Counted from the first letter of the stretch, positions 24,828 to 36,397 are shown. The stretch is 64,000 bases of DNA from Alphaproteobacteria bacterium (GCA_020632915.1 JACKEP010000012.1:62001-126000); one strand, 5' to 3'. Program-made: numbers and translations. Notes: generated by a model from the letters alone, not told the origin.

Positions 24828-27143
24828 TCACACGGGCGCCGAAGGCTCCAATGCGGCGTCGAGCACGTCGTGGATGGTGTCGACGAGGTGCACGGTGAGG
24901 TCGCGGCGCACGGCCGCCGGGATGTCCTGCAGGTCCTTGCCGTTGTGGCGGGGCAGCAGCACCTCCCGGATGCCGGCGCGTCGCGCCGCCAGCACCTTCT
25001 CCTTCACCCCACCGATCGGCAGCACCTTGCCGCGCAGGGTGATCTCGCCGGTCATCGCCATCCGTGGCCGCACCGGGCGTCCCGTGAGCCGTGAGGCCAG
25101 CGCCGTCACCATGCTCACGCCCGCCGAAGGGCCGTCCTTCGGGATGGCGCCCGCGGGCACGTGGAGGTGGAACAGGGCGTCGAAGTCTGCCTTGGAACAG
25201 CCGATCTCGGCAGCGTGCGCCCGAAGCCACGACATCGCGGCCTCGGCGGACTCCTTCATGACGTCGCCCAGCGAGCCCGTGAGCTTGAGGCCCGCCGTGC
25301 CGTCCATGCGCAGGCATTCGATGAACAGGATGTCGCCGCCGGTGGCCGTCCACGCGAGGCCGACCACCACGCCCGGGGTCTCGTCGCGGTCGTCGATGTC
25401 GGAGAAAAAGCGGGGCGGACCGAGGTAGCGCTCCAGGCTCGCCGCGGTGATGCGCGCCGGCTTGTCGCGCCCCTCGACCACCTGGCGCGCCACCTTGCGG
25501 CACAGGCTCGCGAGCTGCCGATCGAAGTTGCGCAGGCCGGCCTCGCGGGTGTGGTCGCGCACGATGGCCTGCAGGGCCGGCAGATCGATGCGGAGCTGCT
25601 CGGGCTGCAGGCCGTGGGCCTCGGCGGCCCGCGGGATCAGGAACCGCCGGGCGATCTCGACCTTCTCCTCCTCGGTGTAGCCGGGGATCTCGATGATCTC
25701 GAAGCGGTCGTACAGGGCCGGCGGGATGGGGTCGACGAGGTTGGCGGTGCAGAGGAACAGCACCTTGGACAGGTCGACCGGCACGTCGAGGTAGTGGTCG
25801 GAGAAGGCGTGGTTCTGCTCGGGGTCGAGCACTTCCAGCAGCGCGCTCGCCGGATCCCCGCGGAAGTCGGCGCCGACCTTGTCGATCTCGTCGAGCACGA
25901 TCACCGGGTTGGACGTGCCGGCTCGGACGAGCGCCTGGACGATGCGGCCGGGCATCGAGCCGATGTAGGTGCGGCGGTGACCCCGGATCTCGGACTCGTC
26001 CTTGATGCCGCCCAGGCTCACGCGGGCGAACGTGCGCCCCATGGCGCGCGCGATCGAGCGGCCGAGGCTCGTCTTGCCCACGCCGGGTGCACCCACGAAG
26101 CACAGGATGGCGCCCTGGGCGTCGTTGCGGAGCTGGCGGACGGCCAGGTACTCCAGGATGCGCTCCTTGACCTTGTCGAGGCCGTAGTGGTCCTCGTCGA
26201 GCACCACCTGGGCACGCTCGAGGCTCGTGTCGTCGTCGGTGGCGTGGTTCCACGGCACGTCGCAGACGGTCTCGAGCCAGGTGCGCGCGATGTTGAACTC
26301 GGCGCTGTCGGTGGCGATGCGCCGCAGGCGGGCCACCTCGCGCAGGGCCTCGCGCTCGACCTCCTCGGGCATCTTGGCCTCGAGGATGCGCGCCTCGAAG
26401 GCGTCGGCCTCGGCGTCGGGACCGGCGGCGTCGCCGAGCTCGGCCCGCAGGACCTTGATCTGCTCCTTGAGGTGGTACTCGCGCTGGTTGGCGTCCATCG
26501 CCGCCTGCACCTTGCTGCCCACCTCGGCCTGGATGCGCTGCTGCGCGATGGCCACCGCGGCGAGATCGAGCAGGGCTTGGAGACGACGGGCCAGCGACGG
26601 CTCGGCGAGCAGGGCGAGGCGCTGCTCCCACGTCATCGGCAGCGTGGCGGCCACCTGGTCGGCCAGCCGCTCGGGCTCGTCTTCCGTGGCCGTGAGGAGC
26701 TCGTTCTCCTCGGGCGTGAGGCCAGCGGCGCCGGCCGTCTCCTCGTGGAGCGCCGCGAGCTCGCGGGCCAGCGCGGTGACGTCGCTGCTGCGGGCGTCGG
26801 CCGTGGGGAGGGGACGGAACGGCGCGACCGTGGCGCCGTCGTCGACGAGGAGCTTGCCCACGCGGCTCCACCGCGCGACGCCCTCGACGAGCACCTTCAT
26901 CGAGCCGTCGGGCAGCCGCGTGACCTGCAGGACGTCGACGAGGGTGCCCACGTCGAGCAGATCGGCCTCGAGGGGGTCCTCGTCGGCCGGATCGCGCTGC
27001 GGGACCACGACGAGCGGCATGCCCTCGTCGATGTGGCGATCGACGGTGTGGACCGACGTGGGGCGCCCCACCGGGAAGGCCCGCAGCATGCCGGGGTAGA
27101 CGACGAGGCCGCGCAGGGGCAGCGTGAGGGCGAGATCGGGCAT
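24828..27143 (-). CDS. lon: ATP-dependent protease Lon
   Basis: A 771-residue Lon of normal size. It has an N-terminal substrate domain (LPLRGLVVYPGML...), a coiled region (HLKEQIKVLRAELGD), then the AAA+ module with GAPGVGKTSLGRSIARAMGR (K357) and VIVLDEIDKVG. The C-terminal protease domain has the catalytic dyad Ser673 in KDGPSAGVSM and Lys714 in GGVKEKVLAA. Lon degrades misfolded and selected regulatory proteins in the cytosol. I chose ATG 27143 (MPDLALTLPLRGLVVYPGM), which fits the family and has GGAG upstream, over a 24-residue Arg-rich extension. No heat-shock element is visible. An adjacent second copy, common in myxobacteria, is not present in this window. Confidence 0.96.
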   Translation of the reverse strand: MPDLALTLPLRGLVVYPGMLRAFPVGRPTSVHTVDRHIDEGMPLVVVPQRDPADEDPLEADLLDVGTLVDVLQVTRLPDGSMKVLVEGVARWSRVGKLLVDDGATVAPFRPLPTADARSSDVTALARELAALHEETAGAAGLTPEENELLTATEDEPERLADQVAATLPMTWEQRLALLAEPSLARRLQALLDLAAVAIAQQRIQAEVGSKVQAAMDANQREYHLKEQIKVLRAELGDAAGPDAEADAFEARILEAKMPEEVEREALREVARLRRIATDSAEFNIARTWLETVCDVPWNHATDDDTSLERAQVVLDEDHYGLDKVKERILEYLAVRQLRNDAQGAILCFVGAPGVGKTSLGRSIARAMGRTFARVSLGGIKDESEIRGHRRTYIGSMPGRIVQALVRAGTSNPVIVLDEIDKVGADFRGDPASALLEVLDPEQNHAFSDHYLDVPVDLSKVLFLCTANLVDPIPPALYDRFEIIEIPGYTEEEKVEIARRFLIPRAAEAHGLQPEQLRIDLPALQAIVRDHTREAGLRNFDRQLASLCRKVARQVVEGRDKPARITAASLERYLGPPRFFSDIDDRDETPGVVVGLAWTATGGDILFIECLRMDGTAGLKLTGSLGDVMKESAEAAMSWLRAHAAEIGCSKADFDALFHLHVPAGAIPKDGPSAGVSMVTALASRLTGRPVRPRMAMTGEITLRGKVLPIGGVKEKVLAARRAGIREVLLPRHNGKDLQDIPAAVRRDLTVHLVDTIHDVLDAALEPSAPV

Positions 27144-27249
27144 CAGGGCTCCGGGACGGACCGGCGCGTCACGACCGGCCCGCCAGGCACGGCGGCGGGC
27201 ACGCGACCCGCGCACGTAACCGGATCGCCAGCGCGGGGTCCACGCCGCG

Positions 27250-28335
27250 TCAGCCCTGGGGCGGTCCGGGACGGCGCATCACGCGCGCCATGCCCTCGGG
27301 CGAGGCGGGCACGAGCCCGTGCTCGGTGAGGATGCCTCGCACGAGCGCAGCCGGGGTGACGTCGAAGGCGAGGTTGCGGCAACGGCTGTGGGCCGGCGTG
27401 GTCCGCACCCTCAGGAAGCGCCCCTCGTCGGACCAGCCCCACGTCCACGCGACCTCGTCCTCGCCGCGCTCCTCGATGGGGATGTCGTCGCCGTGGGGGC
27501 AGTCGGGGTCGATGGTGGTGGTGGGGGCGGCGACGTAGAACGGGATGCCGTTGGCCGCGGCCATCGTCGCGACCGCGTAGGTGCCGATCTTGTTGGCGAC
27601 GTCGCCGTTGGCGGCGATGCGGTCGGAGCCGACGATCACCGCCTGGACCTGGCCCCGACGCATCCACGCGCCCATGCTGTTGTCGGCGATGACGCTGTGG
27701 GGCACGCCCTCCTGGCCGAGCTCGAAGGCGGTGAGGCGGGCGCCCTGCGAGCGGGGGCGGGTCTCGTCGACCCACACGTGCAGGCGGGTGCCGCCGCGGT
27801 GGGCGGCGTAGATGGGCGACAGGGCGCTGCCCCAGTCGACGAACGCCAGCCAGCCCGCGTTGCAGTGGGTGCCGACGCCCATGCCGTCCTCCAGCAGCGG
27901 GGCGCCGTGCCGGCCGATGGCCTCGCAGCACGCGGCGTCGTCGTCGGCGACCTCCTGAGCTGCGGCGACCGCGGCCTGCCGTGCCGCCGACAGGTCGTCG
28001 CCCTGGGCCTCGATGGCGTGCATGACCGCGCGGATGCCGTAGAACAGGTTCTGGGCCGTCGGGCGGGTGGCGGCGAGCAGGGAGGCGGCCTGGGCCACCT
28101 CCGCGTGGAAGTCCGCGTCGCGCGCGAGCAGCGCCGCCTGGGCGATGCCGAACGCACCGGTGGCGCCGATCGCGCCGGCGCCGCGCACCACCATCGTCCG
28201 GATGGCGTCGGCCGTCGCGGCGGGGGTGGGGGCGTCGTGGATCGCGAAGGTGTGGGGCAGGAGGGGCTGGTCGATGAGCTTGACGGTGGAGCCGTCGAGC
28301 CAGACCGTACGGTAGGGCACGCCGTCGATGTTCAT
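27250..28335 (-). CDS. mtnA: S-methyl-5-thioribose-1-phosphate isomerase
   Basis: A 361-residue protein of the eIF2B-like isomerase family that converts methylthioribose-1-phosphate to methylthioribulose-1-phosphate in methionine salvage. MVVRGAGAIGATGAFG, GVGTHCNAG with the catalytic Cys158, and VGSDRIAANGDVANKIGTY with Asp238 are all present. The position after IGATGA and NLFYGIRAV is typical. ATG at 28335; a longer reading frame adds a Pro/Arg-rich leader and overlaps the neighbouring gene, so it is rejected. No other methionine-salvage gene is in the window. Confidence 0.94.
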   Translation of the reverse strand: MNIDGVPYRTVWLDGSTVKLIDQPLLPHTFAIHDAPTPAATADAIRTMVVRGAGAIGATGAFGIAQAALLARDADFHAEVAQAASLLAATRPTAQNLFYGIRAVMHAIEAQGDDLSAARQAAVAAAQEVADDDAACCEAIGRHGAPLLEDGMGVGTHCNAGWLAFVDWGSALSPIYAAHRGGTRLHVWVDETRPRSQGARLTAFELGQEGVPHSVIADNSMGAWMRRGQVQAVIVGSDRIAANGDVANKIGTYAVATMAAANGIPFYVAAPTTTIDPDCPHGDDIPIEERGEDEVAWTWGWSDEGRFLRVRTTPAHSRCRNLAFDVTPAALVRGILTEHGLVPASPEGMARVMRRPGPPQG

Positions 28336-28405
28336 GGGGGCCTGGGGCAGGGGAGGTGGGGGCTTGCGGAGCGTCCGCCCGACGTCGGGCGCGGACGCAG
28401 CGGCG

Positions 28406-29614
28406 TCAGGTGCCGCCCGCGCGGGAGCGGGGCGGGCGCGTGGCGTCGTGGACCACCTCGAGCCGCGGCGCAGCGGCCGCCTCGCCGGACGTCCCGGCGT
28501 GCGGAGGCGTCGCACGGGGCGCAGGCGGGGGCTCGGGCAGGGGGCGCAGCTGCGCGAGACGCTGGTGGTCCTGCACCCAGGTCTGCCACGTGCGCAGCCG
28601 TCCGATGCGCTCCTCCCCCTCGCGGAAGCGCAACCAGCCCAGGTAGTTCTCGCGCCACCACTGGAAGACGTCGCGCTCGTACAGCGAGCCGTCGAGCATC
28701 GGTCGGTACAGCTCCTCGCCGTAGGCGCGCCCGGTGATCCAATCGTGGCTGCTGACGTCGTGGCCGTCCCACAGCACGTACTGCGACGACGCGAACGTCC
28801 ACGAGCCGGTGTTGGCGTAGGCCCGGTCGTCGCGGCGCACCACGCCGGGCAGGTGGCTGTGGCCGCAGACCACGAAGCGCCACGGCCCCCGCAGCACGTG
28901 CTCCATCGCCGGGCGGAAGATGCCCATCGAGTCGCCCATGTTCGACCAGGCGAAGAAGTCGAGGTTGGCGATGATCTCGTCGGCGACGGGCGTCTGCACG
29001 CCGAGGCGCTCCCCCACCTGCTGCGCCACCCACGCCGACAGCGCCGCCTTGTGCCCCAGCCAGAACAGCAGCCGGTTGGGCAGCGTGTAGAACTCGCCCA
29101 GGGGGATGCGCAGCCACGTGTTCAGCCAGCGCTCGATCGCGTGGTGGAGCTTGGTGTGCCACTGCCCGTGCTCGAGCATCTCGGTGATGTACGGGTCGTA
29201 CTCGTAGCCGTGGCGGATGAGCAGCGTGTCGCCCACGTGGAGCTCGTCGCACACCTGGAACGACAGCACGTCGGAGAACAGCGTGATGTCGTAGTCGTGG
29301 TTGCCGACGACGTAGAACATGCGCCCGTCGCGTGCGAGGCGGCTCATCGCCCCCAGGAGCGCCTTGTGGGCGCGCAGCACGCGCACGAAGCTCCACGCCT
29401 GGTGGAAGTCGATCGCGTCGCCGTTGACCACCAGGACGGCGTCGTCGCGCTCGCAGGCGTCGATCAGCGCCAGCAGGTGGCGATCCTTGCCGAAGAACAC
29501 GTCGGACGGGGTGCCGTCGCCCAGGTGCAGGTCGCTCACGATCCACAGGCGCTGCGACGCGGGCAGGCGTGCGACGACGCGCGGGCGGGTGCGGGGCGTG
29601 GGCGTGCCGTCCAT
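28406..29614 (-). CDS. Calcineurin-like metallophosphoesterase
   Basis: A 402-residue protein with the five phosphoesterase blocks: VSDLHLGDG, NGDAIDF, VVGNHDYDITLF, IRHGYEYDPY and CGHSHLPGV. These bind two metal ions. The order and the HGYEYD spacing recall LpxH-type UDP-2,3-diacylglucosamine hydrolases, but the protein is much longer than LpxH (about 240). It has an inserted helical part (around residues 165-235) and a Pro/Ala-rich tail. The substrate is therefore open: a lipid A precursor, another phosphodiester or a nucleotide. ATG at 29614 lies 85 bases from the divergent engB. Confidence 0.85.
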   Translation of the reverse strand: MDGTPTPRTRPRVVARLPASQRLWIVSDLHLGDGTPSDVFFGKDRHLLALIDACERDDAVLVVNGDAIDFHQAWSFVRVLRAHKALLGAMSRLARDGRMFYVVGNHDYDITLFSDVLSFQVCDELHVGDTLLIRHGYEYDPYITEMLEHGQWHTKLHHAIERWLNTWLRIPLGEFYTLPNRLLFWLGHKAALSAWVAQQVGERLGVQTPVADEIIANLDFFAWSNMGDSMGIFRPAMEHVLRGPWRFVVCGHSHLPGVVRRDDRAYANTGSWTFASSQYVLWDGHDVSSHDWITGRAYGEELYRPMLDGSLYERDVFQWWRENYLGWLRFREGEERIGRLRTWQTWVQDHQRLAQLRPLPEPPPAPRATPPHAGTSGEAAAAPRLEVVHDATRPPRSRAGGT

Positions 29615-29699
29615 GGTGGGCTCCCAGCGTGCTACGAGGGCGACGCCGGATCCTAACCCACGTCGGTGGTCCACCCACCGGGGCCCGGCAGAGGACCCC

Positions 29700-30287
29700 A
29701 TGCGGCGCGCCGCCAGCCAGCTGACGTTCCTCGGCAGCTTCCCCGCCGAGCTCCCCGACACCGGCCTGCCCGAGGTGGCGTTCGCCGGTCGGTCGAACGT
29801 CGGCAAGTCGAGCGCCCTGAACACGCTGCTGCGCACGGGCAAGGCGGCGCGGGTGTCGTCGCGCCCCGGCCGCACCCAGACGATCAACCTGTTCCAGCTC
29901 GGCGACGTGCTCGCGTTCGCCGATCTCCCCGGCTACGGCTTCGCCAAGGTGCCCGACCACGTCGCGGCCGCGTGGAAGCCGATGATCGAGGCCTACCTCG
30001 GCGAGCGACCCACGCTGCGGCTCGTGGTGCAGCTGGTCGACGCGCGCCTGCCGCCGCAGGAGATGGACGCGGGGCTCCTCGACGGGCTGCGGGCCTTCGA
30101 CGTGCCCGTCCTGGTGGTCGCCACCAAGATCGACAAGCTCTCCAAGCACCAGCGCAAGCCTGCGCTCGCCGTGCTGCGCGACGGGCTCGACCTGCCCGAC
30201 GATCAGCCGATCCCGTTCTCGGCGCGCTCCGGCGAGGGCTACGACGCCGTGTGGGACCGCATCGAGCGGGCCTGCGGGAAGGGGTGA
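29700..30287 (+). CDS. engB: Ribosome-biogenesis GTP-binding protein EngB/YsxC
   Basis: A 195-residue small GTPase needed for large-subunit assembly. The G motifs are visible in order: G1 GRSNVGKSS, G2/G3 SSRPGRTQTINLFQL and DLPGYGFAKV, G4 TKIDKL, and G5 SARSGEGYD. Length and N-terminal LTFLGSFPAELPDTGLPEVAFAGRS fit the family. ATG at 29700. The rlmE gene starts 3 bases after the stop, so two ribosome-biogenesis genes are coupled. Confidence 0.95.
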   Translation: MRRAASQLTFLGSFPAELPDTGLPEVAFAGRSNVGKSSALNTLLRTGKAARVSSRPGRTQTINLFQLGDVLAFADLPGYGFAKVPDHVAAAWKPMIEAYLGERPTLRLVVQLVDARLPPQEMDAGLLDGLRAFDVPVLVVATKIDKLSKHQRKPALAVLRDGLDLPDDQPIPFSARSGEGYDAVWDRIERACGKG

Positions 30288-30290
30288 CCG

Positions 30291-30944
30291 ATGTCGCGCA
30301 AGCCACAGCGCAAGAACCCCTACAGCAAGCCCGACCGGTTCACCCGCGCCGCGAAGGAGGAGGGCTACAAGGCGCGGTCGGTGTTCAAGCTCACCGAGAC
30401 CGACAAGCGGTTCGGCGTCTTCCGCCCGGGGCAGGCGGTCGTCGACCTCGGGTGCTTCCCCGGCAGCTGGAGCCAGTACGTGCTGCAGCGCATCGGCAGC
30501 CGAGGCACGCTCGTGGGCGTCGACCTGGAGCGCCCCCAGCTCCCCGGCACCTGGATCACGCGCTCGGTGCTGGAGGTCACCCCCGAAGAACTGCGGCAGG
30601 CGCTCGGGCGGCCGGCCGACGTGGTGCTGTCCGACATGGCCCCGCGCACGGTGGGGGTGCCGTTCACCGATCACGTGCGCCAGCTCGAACTCGTGCGCGT
30701 GGCGCTGCACCTCGCCACGCAGGTGCTCGCCCCCGGGGGCGCCTTCTTCGTCAAGGTCTTCGACGGGGAGGAGGTGCCCGCCTTCCAGGACGAGCTGCGC
30801 CGCTGGTTCGGCAAGACGCGGCGGGTGCGTCCCGAGGCCGTGCGGCAGCAGAGCCGTGAGTTCTTCGTGCTCGCCACCGAGTTTGCGCCGCTGCCGCCCG
30901 TCGCCGATCCGGCCCCGGCCGAGGGAAGCGTCGACGATGCTTGA
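30291..30944 (+). CDS. rlmE: 23S rRNA (uridine-2'-O-)-methyltransferase RlmE
   Basis: A 217-residue FtsJ/RrmJ protein that methylates U2552 of 23S rRNA late in 50S assembly. The cofactor motif is VVDLGCFPGSWSQYV, and the catalytic K-D-K-E tetrad is readable as K33 (SVFKL), D115 (SDMAP), K155 (FVKVF) and E190 (SREFF). It carries a short Pro/Ala-rich C-terminal tail. ATG at 30291 follows engB directly. The Ser/Thr kinase gene begins 66 bases downstream. Confidence 0.95.
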   Translation: MSRKPQRKNPYSKPDRFTRAAKEEGYKARSVFKLTETDKRFGVFRPGQAVVDLGCFPGSWSQYVLQRIGSRGTLVGVDLERPQLPGTWITRSVLEVTPEELRQALGRPADVVLSDMAPRTVGVPFTDHVRQLELVRVALHLATQVLAPGGAFFVKVFDGEEVPAFQDELRRWFGKTRRVRPEAVRQQSREFFVLATEFAPLPPVADPAPAEGSVDDA

Positions 30945-31010
30945 GTCCAGCCCGCCTTCAGGGGTATGCCTGCCGGGCCGATCCCGTCCCCACCGGCACG
31001 GAGGACCCAC

Positions 31011-32720
<1,710 letters not shown>

Positions 32721-32736
32721 CGGCGGCGCGCGCCGA

Positions 32737-34200
32737 TCAGGCCTTCGCCAGGCCCTCGACCCAGGTCACGAGCGCGCGGACCACCTGGCCCGTGCCACCG
32801 GCCACGTAGGGGTCGACGGGGGTGTCGAGGAAGGCGGTGCCCGCGATGTCGAGGTGGGCCCAGCGCACGTCCTTGCGGACGAAGTGCTGCAGGTACAGCG
32901 CGGCGGTGGTGGAGCCGGCGTCGCGACCACCGACGTTCTTGATCTTGCCCCACGTGCCCTTGAGCATGCGCAGGTAGGCGTCGTCGAGTGGCATCCGCCA
33001 CATCTTCTCGGCCACCGCGTCCGATGCGGTCGACAGCTCGACGGCCAGCGCGTCGTCCTTGGTGAACAGGCCGGTGTAGTCGGGCCCCAGGGCCACCACG
33101 ATGGCGCCGGTGAGCGTGGCCATGTCGACGATGCGGGACACGCCCGGCACCTCCGACGCAAGCAGCAGGGCGTCGGCCAGGATCAGCCGGCCCTCGGCGT
33201 CGGTGTTGTGGATCTCGACGCTGACCCCGTTGCGGTAGGTCAGGATGTCGCCGAGCTTGTAGCTGTTGCCGTCGTTCATGTTCTCGACGGACGGCACGAA
33301 CACGTCCATCGCGACCGGCACGCCCAGCGCGGCGACGGCGCCGACGGTGGCGAGCGCCGTGGCGGCACCCCCCATGTCGCAGCGCATCGTCTGCATGGCG
33401 GCGGACGGCTTGAGCGACAGGCCGCCGGAGTCGAACGTGACGCCCTTGCCGACGAGCGCGATGTGCTCCTTGGCGGCGACCGGGCGGTAGCTGACGTGGA
33501 TGAGCACGCCGGGGCGCGTGGAGCCCTGGCCCACGGCCTCGATGCCCACGAGCCCCTCGGCCTTGCACCGGGCGAGGTCCCAGACCTCCACGGTGACGCC
33601 CGGCAGGGTCGCCAGCTGACGGGCCTCGTCGGCGAGCGACTCGGGGTAGATCACCGCCGCGGGGGCGTTGACCAGATCGCGCGCGAGGCCCTGGTAGCGG
33701 GCCCGGATCGCGGCGGCGTCGCGCGCGGCCTCCAGGGCCGGGGAGCTGGCCGCGCCGAGCACCTGCAGCGTGGCAATGGCCGGCGTGCGGTCGTCGACGG
33801 CCTGGAAGCGATCGTAGGCGTAGTTGCCGACGGCGACGAACTCGAGGACGTGCTGGGCGGTGGCGGCGTCGAGGGCGCCGAACGCCAGCGCCACGGACGT
33901 GGCCTTCTCGCCGCGGGCCAGGAGGCCCGCCTTGCCGGCGGCCTTGGCGAGATCGGCCTTCTTGCCCGCGCCCAGCCCGACCACGGCGACCTGCGTGGCG
34001 GCCACGTTGCCGAGGCTGGGGACGACCACGGAGCTGCCGGCCTTGCCGTCGAAGCTGCGGCCCGCGAGCCAGGCAGCCAGCTGCGTGCCGTAGGCGCCCA
34101 GGTGCTGGTCGAGGCTGGCGGTCTGGCCCGCGGCCACGCCGACGACGAGCAGATCGGCGGCGACGGTCGTGGGGGTCGAGGTGGAGAACGTGACGTCCAT
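32737..34200 (-). CDS. pepA: Leucyl aminopeptidase (M17)
   Basis: A 487-residue M17 aminopeptidase. The C-terminal catalytic domain carries the two-metal site: GKGVTFDSGGLSLKPS, MRCDMGGAA, VPSVENM and the signature NTDAEGRLILADAL. Enzymes of this family form hexamers and remove N-terminal residues from peptides in the cytosol; some PepA also bind DNA. ATG at 34200 follows GGAGG. It lies between a kinase (converging, 16 bases away) and a pseudokinase gene (same strand, 166 bases upstream). Confidence 0.95.
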   Translation of the reverse strand: MDVTFSTSTPTTVAADLLVVGVAAGQTASLDQHLGAYGTQLAAWLAGRSFDGKAGSSVVVPSLGNVAATQVAVVGLGAGKKADLAKAAGKAGLLARGEKATSVALAFGALDAATAQHVLEFVAVGNYAYDRFQAVDDRTPAIATLQVLGAASSPALEAARDAAAIRARYQGLARDLVNAPAAVIYPESLADEARQLATLPGVTVEVWDLARCKAEGLVGIEAVGQGSTRPGVLIHVSYRPVAAKEHIALVGKGVTFDSGGLSLKPSAAMQTMRCDMGGAATALATVGAVAALGVPVAMDVFVPSVENMNDGNSYKLGDILTYRNGVSVEIHNTDAEGRLILADALLLASEVPGVSRIVDMATLTGAIVVALGPDYTGLFTKDDALAVELSTASDAVAEKMWRMPLDDAYLRMLKGTWGKIKNVGGRDAGSTTAALYLQHFVRKDVRWAHLDIAGTAFLDTPVDPYVAGGTGQVVRALVTWVEGLAKA

Positions 34201-34366
34201 GGAGGTCTCCGAACGAGGCTGTGGCGCCAGGACCGCGGGGGCGCGGGGCAGGGGGCCAGCAGAGGTGGAACCACCCGGGGGTGGCGGTCGCGTCGAGGCG
34301 GAGTGCGGTCGATGCGGAGAAACGGAACGGGGTCGATGACGACGCTCGGGGGGGCGTCCCCGCGCG

Positions 34367-36397
34367 TCACGCGCCGCGGAACAGCGCCATGACGAGGAAG
34401 ACGAGGATGACGGCCGCGGCCAGGAAGGCCATCGACGCCGAGAAGGGGTCGCCCTGGAAGAAGGCCAGGACACGGTCGGCTGCGTTGCGCAGGCCGCCAC
34501 CGGAGGCATGACCGCCGTCGTCGTAGGACGGCAGGTCGGACCCCTGCGGGGCCGGCGGCGGGTAGTCGTGCAGCAGCGGATCGGGCAGCTCGGCCATGCC
34601 GAGCTCGTTGTCGGTGGGCACCGTGGGCGGCGTCTGCGTCCACGGCGGTGCAGCGTCGCCCGCGGACGGCGCCGGCGGCGGCGGGAGCGGTGCTGCGGGG
34701 GCCGGCCGCTCCCACGATGCGCTGCCCGGAGGCGGTGCGGTGGGCGGTGTCCACGGCGGGATCCCCGTGGCCGCACCCGCCTGGGCCGTGGCGCCGGGGG
34801 ACGGACGCACCGGTGGCGGCGTGAGGTGGACGACCGGCTCGTGGCTGCCCGAGCCCAGGGTGCCGGGGGCGATGGGCCGGGGTGGACCCGGGGCGATCGG
34901 TCGGGTGGGCGGGCCGGCGTCGGTGCGCGCGGCGGTGCCGAGGTCGGCGGGCCCGAGCTCGGGTGGTGCGGGCCGTGGCGCGGTGCGTGCGCCGGTCGCC
35001 GAGGACGGGCCCACCTCGGTGGGGGCGCCCTCCTCGTCGCGCGCGGCGCTTCCTGGGGGGGACGGACGCTGGAACGGCAGCGGCGCCGCGGGCTCGGTGT
35101 CGACCACGGGCGGGGGCACGTAGCCGGGGCGGGGACGCACCTCGAAGTCGCCCTCGGAGACGAGCGGGGCGTCGTCGGAGCCCTTCACCCCGAAGGCCAC
35201 GCGCGCGCGGTAGCGACCTGGCGGCACGTCGGGCAGCACGAACTCGAAGCGCCACTTGCCCGACGGGTAGCGGTCGACGCTGAACCGGCTGCCGTCGACG
35301 CGGATGCGGGCCTCGCCCTTCGCGTCGAGGTCGAGCAGCTGGACGCCGACGGCGGTGTCCTCGGGCGCCTCGACCCCGGAGGTGGCGCCGACGTTGACAC
35401 TGAACGAGACCTGGTCGCCGCCCTCGAACACGCCCTCGCGCGCGTGGCTGCCGAGCAGCACCTTGGACACGCTGTCGACCTGGGGACGGACCAGGTCGTC
35501 GACCTCGACGAGGCGCTCGAGCAGGTCGGCCGCGCGCGCGAAGCGGAACGGCGGCGAGGGCTCGGTCTCGCCGGACAGGCCGCGGTTGAGGATGGCGCCG
35601 AGCTTCTGCACGGCGCGGGTGGCGAACCGCTTGTTGGCGCGCTCGCTCCGGAGCCGGTCGGAGGCGGCGTCCTTGACGGCGGCGAGCGCCACGCGGCCGA
35701 GGCCCTCACGGGGGAGCTCCGGTGCGCGGCCCGTGCGGGTGTCGTCGGGCTGGCCGGGGGCGGCCGCGGTGCGGAACAGCGCCAGGCACAACGCCCACGT
35801 GTCCCAGGAGCCGGTGGGCTGCACGGCGGCTTCGGGGGGCAGGTAGGACGTGCGGCCGGGGACGAGGCGGGCCAGCGCCTTGCGGTAGGGGAGGATCGCC
35901 GGCACCAGCGGGTCGGCCAGCACGGCCTCGCCCCCGGGGCCGGTGAGCACGTTGGACGGCCGGAGGTTGCCGTGCATCGCGCCGCCGGCCGAGGAGGTGG
36001 CGAGAAGATGCAGCACACGGGTGGTGAGCTCGATCGCGTCGGACAGCGGCATCGACCCGGTGATGCGCGCCTCGAGCGAGGCGTCGTAGCGGGGCATCAC
36101 CAGGCCTTCGCGCTGGTCGGGCAGCGTGACCGTGCCCAGCAGCTCCGGCAGGAAGGGGTAGCGCCGCGAGGCCATCTGGGCCGCGAGCTCGCGCGAGGTG
36201 GCCGCGCACGCGGCGGCGAGCGTGTCGACGTCGGCCGCGTCGGACAGCTCACGGACACCGTGGGGGACCTTGAGGACCCCGAGGGTGCCGTCTTCGCGGC
36301 GCATGCCCCAGGTGGTGCCCCACAACCCGCGGCCGAGGACCGCGTCGACGACCCAGGCCGCGCCCCGGCTGTCGGTGACGATGTCGCCGCTGTGCAT
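34367..36397 (-). CDS. Membrane-anchored pseudokinase with beta-domain and Pro-rich stalk
   Basis: A 676-residue protein. The first 300 residues have a protein-kinase fold: LGRGLWGTTW (Gly loop), K43 in VLKVPHG, HGNLRPSN where active kinases have HRDxKPxN, DPL in place of DFG (162-164), PPEA for APE and the later conserved Asp199 in WDTW. The catalytic base is Asn144, so phosphotransfer is unlikely. About 300-430 is a beta domain (GDQVSFSVNVG, GRYRARVAFG). A roughly 200-residue Pro/Ala/Thr stalk follows and the protein ends in one membrane segment (about 652-672). It is therefore a tail-anchored cytosolic pseudokinase. ATG at 36397 with GGAG; a promoter is visible upstream. Confidence 0.8.
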   Translation of the reverse strand: MHSGDIVTDSRGAAWVVDAVLGRGLWGTTWGMRREDGTLGVLKVPHGVRELSDAADVDTLAAACAATSRELAAQMASRRYPFLPELLGTVTLPDQREGLVMPRYDASLEARITGSMPLSDAIELTTRVLHLLATSSAGGAMHGNLRPSNVLTGPGGEAVLADPLVPAILPYRKALARLVPGRTSYLPPEAAVQPTGSWDTWALCLALFRTAAAPGQPDDTRTGRAPELPREGLGRVALAAVKDAASDRLRSERANKRFATRAVQKLGAILNRGLSGETEPSPPFRFARAADLLERLVEVDDLVRPQVDSVSKVLLGSHAREGVFEGGDQVSFSVNVGATSGVEAPEDTAVGVQLLDLDAKGEARIRVDGSRFSVDRYPSGKWRFEFVLPDVPPGRYRARVAFGVKGSDDAPLVSEGDFEVRPRPGYVPPPVVDTEPAAPLPFQRPSPPGSAARDEEGAPTEVGPSSATGARTAPRPAPPELGPADLGTAARTDAGPPTRPIAPGPPRPIAPGTLGSGSHEPVVHLTPPPVRPSPGATAQAGAATGIPPWTPPTAPPPGSASWERPAPAAPLPPPPAPSAGDAAPPWTQTPPTVPTDNELGMAELPDPLLHDYPPPAPQGSDLPSYDDGGHASGGGLRNAADRVLAFFQGDPFSASMAFLAAAVILVFLVMALFRGA

